From assembly GCA_045616885.1 (NCBI GenBank), contig JAZLHS010000080.1, forward strand, positions 1-6,689: a DNA stretch of 6,689 nucleotides. The letters run 5' to 3'. The stretch's first letter is position 1. Each line of letters starts with the position of its first letter. Under the pieces are notes generated by a model. That model was not told the DNA's origin, did not search any database, and worked only from the letters and a program-made list of their open reading frames with translations. Source of the stretch: RGIG250 sp045616885 (GTDB lineage Bacteria; Bacillota; Negativicutes; Selenomonadales; Selenomonadaceae). This document shows positions 4,861 to 6,689 of the stretch, piece by piece. The position numbers were made by a program, and so were the translations under genes.

Positions 4861-6114
4861 TCAGAAGTAGAAGTGTACGCGGGAGTACAGAACCTCTCTG
4901 TCGGCACCATTCTTCTGAACCTGCTTGCCGTTGAAGTAGCCGAGGTTGAGGAGAATGTTCTTGTCAAGAACATAGTCGACACCAAGCTCAACGCCCTTGT
5001 CGTTTCTCCAAGCGATATCATAGGTGCAGGTATTGAGAACGACCTGATTACCAAGGTATCTGTAGGCAACATGTGCACCATAGGAGCCACGCTTAGCAAG
5101 GTCAGCTCCCTTATAATCTACCTGAATGGAGTATGCCTTCTTCTGCTTGCTGTCTTTACCCTTACCGTTCTGAGCATAGTTTCCATAGAGACGGAAGTTC
5201 TTATCGAACTTATAAGCAGCAGCTACAGTCCAAATCTTTGCCTTATCGGTACCATTGGTTCCGTTGAAATTCTTCAGACCCTCACCTTTAAAGTCATAGT
5301 ATGCTGCACCGGCAGACAACTTCTTGCCAGCATACTCTACACGAACGCCCCACATATCTTCAGCACTGCTGGCATTGGTCTGTGCAAAGAAATCTTTCTC
5401 ATTGGCACGACCTGCCATAGCAGTAACCTTTACTTCTTTGGTCGGTGCATAAGCAACCTGAATACCGGAGATGGTGTCATCGAATACCATACCCTCAGTT
5501 ACAGTCTCAACACACTCGAGCTTACCAAGGTCTACGGTCATCTTGCCATACTGACCCTGAGCATACATATATTCTACATCGTGAACATTGGTAAGATCCT
5601 TAGAGGTCTTAGCATTGCCCTCTTCGGTGTAATCCATGCGAGCCTTAACGGTCCAGTTCTTGTTAACGGTAGCATCTACCTTCAAACGAAGTTCGAGCTG
5701 GTTGGTGGTAACAGGAGCTACGCCTTTGGTCAAATCGCGCTTTGCAGTGTAACGAGCCTCACCGGAGAACTTTACATTGTCAACCTTCTTCTCGAGGGCA
5801 GCAACGCGAACGCCGAGAGAGTTCAGCTCAGCAGCGAACTCAGCAGCCAGCTTGTCCAGCTGAGCGGAGGTAGCGCCCTTGGCCATAGCCTTAGCTACCA
5901 TCTGAGCCATTTCATAGCGGGTGATTTCCTGACCGCCAACGAAGGTGCCATCGCCATAGCCTTCAACTACGCCTTCAGCAGCGAGCTGAGCAACAGCATC
6001 ATAGGCCCAGTGATCAGCCGGAACATCGGAGAACGGATTTGCAGCAGCGAAGGTGGTGCTGGCAGCGCCGACTACGAGAGCGGTAGTCAGAGCAGATACG
6101 AGAGACTTTTTCAT
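4861..6114 (-). CDS. OmpM-like SLH-domain outer membrane porin
   Basis: This 417-residue protein is the window's clearest taxonomic marker. Residues 1-24 are a signal peptide (MKKSLVSALTTALVVGAAST then TFAA). Residues about 27-75 form one SLH domain (NPFSDVPADHWAYDAV, GVVEGYGDGTF, ITRYEMAQMVAKAM). About 82-112 is a coiled coil (LDKLAAEF to VAALEKKVDNV), and about 115-417 is a beta-barrel ending in Phe (SRVHFYF), as outer-membrane proteins do. In Veillonella OmpM and Selenomonas Mep45 this architecture tethers the outer membrane to peptidoglycan carrying polyamines, with the barrel acting as a porin. Here the role is inferred from that match. The start is fixed by AGGAGG at 6128-6123, eight bases upstream. 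The gene is monocistronic, with a leader of about 150 bases and a strong terminator. Cys residues in the barrel (Leu-Glu-Cys near 201 and Asn-Thr-Cys near 364) are a mild oddity. Confidence 0.95.
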   Translation of the reverse strand: MKKSLVSALTTALVVGAASTTFAAANPFSDVPADHWAYDAVAQLAAEGVVEGYGDGTFVGGQEITRYEMAQMVAKAMAKGATSAQLDKLAAEFAAELNSLGVRVAALEKKVDNVKFSGEARYTAKRDLTKGVAPVTTNQLELRLKVDATVNKNWTVKARMDYTEEGNAKTSKDLTNVHDVEYMYAQGQYGKMTVDLGKLECVETVTEGMVFDDTISGIQVAYAPTKEVKVTAMAGRANEKDFFAQTNASSAEDMWGVRVEYAGKKLSAGAAYYDFKGEGLKNFNGTNGTDKAKIWTVAAAYKFDKNFRLYGNYAQNGKGKDSKQKKAYSIQVDYKGADLAKRGSYGAHVAYRYLGNQVVLNTCTYDIAWRNDKGVELGVDYVLDKNILLNLGYFNGKQVQKNGADREVLYSRVHFYF

Positions 6115-6270
6115 TCAGTTTTCCTCCTAAAATGAAAAGCTTTGCACTCATCTCATCAATATGTTTCCTCGGAGATGATGTGCGTTAATTCGGCACAGCC
6201 TGTCCGTCGCCTCGCTTGCACAAGTGTCCATGTTTCCTTGAACTGTCAGCTACGGCAGGCTATCTTCTGT

Positions 6271-6299
6271 ATAGTAACATATATTTCGGGAAATGAAAA
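6271..6299 (-). promoter_or_regulatory. Candidate ompM promoter with a long leader
   Basis: On the minus strand TTTTCA (6299-6294), 17 bases and TACTAT (6276-6271) with a TG one base upstream suggest an extended -10 promoter. The start would be near 6264, giving a leader of about 150 bases. That leader can form a 7-bp hairpin TCATCTC/GAGATGA (arms 6178-6172 and 6154-6148) shortly before the ribosome site. Outside these signals, 6115-6405 shows no credible gene; the plus-strand open frame there lacks any family signature. Confidence 0.45.
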
Positions 6300-6405
6300 G
6301 GGGTTTTATGAAAATTTGATGTATACAAACAAGCAATGGAAAATTACTCAGGCTTCCATTTCGCGGTTCATCTTTCAGAAGCTAAATTCAACTTTTAGAA
6401 ACTGC

Positions 6406-6434
6406 TTGATAAAATTTCCTAGTGATGTTAGAAT
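6406..6434 (+). promoter_or_regulatory. Strong promoter of the second small RNA
   Basis: TTGATA (6406-6411), exactly 17 bases and TAGAAT (6429-6434) form a strong sigma-A promoter on the plus strand. The predicted start is near 6441. No ribosome site or credible coding frame follows, only two hairpins and a T-run, so an RNA gene is the likely product. Confidence 0.75.
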
Positions 6435-6440
6435 AGAGAC

Positions 6441-6530
6441 AAAGAAATGGCTACCGCGATAGACGGTTAGCCTAGGATTTTACGGAAGAAGTAACCGCGA
6501 ACCTTGGCGAGGGGCGGTTACTTTTTATTT
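6441..6530 (+). ncRNA. Small RNA resembling the antisense RNA at 4643-4724; possible orphan antitoxin
   Basis: The predicted transcript is about 90 bases long. Its first hairpin is GGCTACCG, loop CGATAGA, CGGTTAGCC (6449-6472, one bulge) and its second is the terminator stem. Laid beside the antisense RNA at 4724-4643 it shows the same order. Both start AAAGA and share ACCG, TAGACGG, a purine- and T-containing linker, an ACCGC stem, a TTGG loop, GGGCGGT and T-run. The stems differ in sequence but keep pairing. By analogy a toxin gene should lie on the opposite strand just right of 6530, yet that DNA is repeat. It may be an orphan antitoxin or an RNA acting in trans. Boundaries are predicted. 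Confidence 0.6.
6489..6530 (+). terminator. Terminator of the second small RNA
   Basis: AAGTAACCGC (6489-6498) and GCGGTTACTT (6514-6523) pair over 10 bases around a 15-base loop, followed by TTT-A-TTTT. It is the counterpart of the shared terminator at 4646-4685, with the same ACCGC/GCGGT core. Confidence 0.85.
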
Positions 6531-6540
6531 TGGGTTCCTA

Positions 6541-6689
6541 TGAGGCTAAGTCCGCCCTTTTTAAGGGCGGTGGTGGGTGAGGCTAAGTCCGCCCTTTTTA
6601 AGGGCGGGGGACCGCCGCTAGGCGGTGGTGGGTGAGGCTAAGTCCGCCCTTTTTAAGGGCGGGGGACCGCCGCTAGGCGGTGGTGGGTT
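6541..6689 (+). repeat. Tandem array of 55-bp double-hairpin REP-like units, running to the edge
   Basis: Three head-to-tail units start at 6541, 6578 and 6633. The second and third are identical 55-mers, with hairpin 1 CCGCCCTT-TTT-AAGGGCGG and hairpin 2 ACCGCC-GCTA-GGCGGT followed by GGTGGG. The first is 37 bp and matches exactly except for loss of 18 bp that removes hairpin 2 between two GGCGG motifs, as strand slippage would do. Inverted single copy at 1333-1387 belongs to the same family. The array may continue beyond the window. No transposase is visible, so its mobility would depend on something elsewhere. Confidence 0.9.

Noticed and set aside
4816..6135. A 439-codon open frame on the plus strand
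   Set aside because: It is the exact antisense of ompM. The minus-strand frame has signal peptide, SLH domain, barrel and ribosome site, while the plus-strand product has no family features and arises from the codon bias of ompM.
6142..6462. A 106-codon plus-strand frame upstream of ompM
   Set aside because: No good ribosome site and no recognisable motif. It runs antisense to the ompM leader and across the second small-RNA promoter.
6518..6640. Remnant of a toxin C-terminus (a short Gln-Asn-Lys-Lys tail ending in TAA) on the minus strand beside the second small RNA
   Set aside because: The few residues fit a toxin tail, but the frame upstream is repeat DNA with no start or hydrophobic stretch, so a pseudogene call is not justified.
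6541..6689. CRISPR array
   Set aside because: The repeats are directly adjacent with no unique spacers and each contains two internal hairpins, so they are tandem REP-like units.

Overview
The window looks like a chromosomal segment of a diderm Firmicute of the Negativicutes, most likely Selenomonadaceae or a relative. The best evidence is the outer-membrane protein at 4861-6114. It combines a signal peptide, a single SLH domain, a short coiled coil and a C-terminal beta-barrel, which is the OmpM/Mep45 architecture that anchors the outer membrane to peptidoglycan in this class. A flagellar stator pair (motA, motB) fits a motile Selenomonas-like organism. Genus and species cannot be fixed from the sequence alone.

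Layout, left to right. (1) 1-1207, minus strand: a single open frame running off the left edge that joins a complete holo-ACP synthase (AcpS) domain to an ADP-dependent NAD(P)H-hydrate dehydratase (NnrD) domain. (2) 1208-1443: intergenic region with a palindromic repeat of a family that recurs at the right edge, and a strong motAB terminator. (3) 1444-3175, minus strand: motB and motA, separated by a 190-bp gap filled with a second, different palindromic element. motA starts with TTG. (4) 3176-3447: AT-rich divergent promoter region. (5) 3448-4365, plus strand: a LysR-type regulator with its own promoter and terminator. (6) 4449-4759: a compact type I toxin-antitoxin-like locus. It holds a 30-residue hydrophobic peptide on the plus strand and a convergent antisense RNA of about 80 nt on the minus strand, overlapping at a shared bidirectional terminator. 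(7) 4766-6114, minus strand: ompM with its terminator. (8) 6115-6405: ompM leader and promoter region. (9) 6406-6533, plus strand: a second promoter-hairpin-terminator unit that resembles the antisense RNA of region 6 but has no recognisable toxin. (10) 6541-6689: tandem copies of the 55-bp double-hairpin repeat, running to the edge of the window.

The most interesting material is in regions 6, 9 and 10. Region 6 has the hallmarks of a type I system: near-consensus promoters on both strands, a leader that can sequester the Shine-Dalgarno sequence, and an inverted repeat that would let the 5' leader pair with the 3' end of a long toxin transcript. Region 9 appears to be a paralogous RNA whose toxin-side sequence is replaced by repeats. 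These functional readings are inferences from sequence structure. The protein calls for AcpS-NnrD, MotA, MotB, LysR and OmpM rest on clear family motifs.
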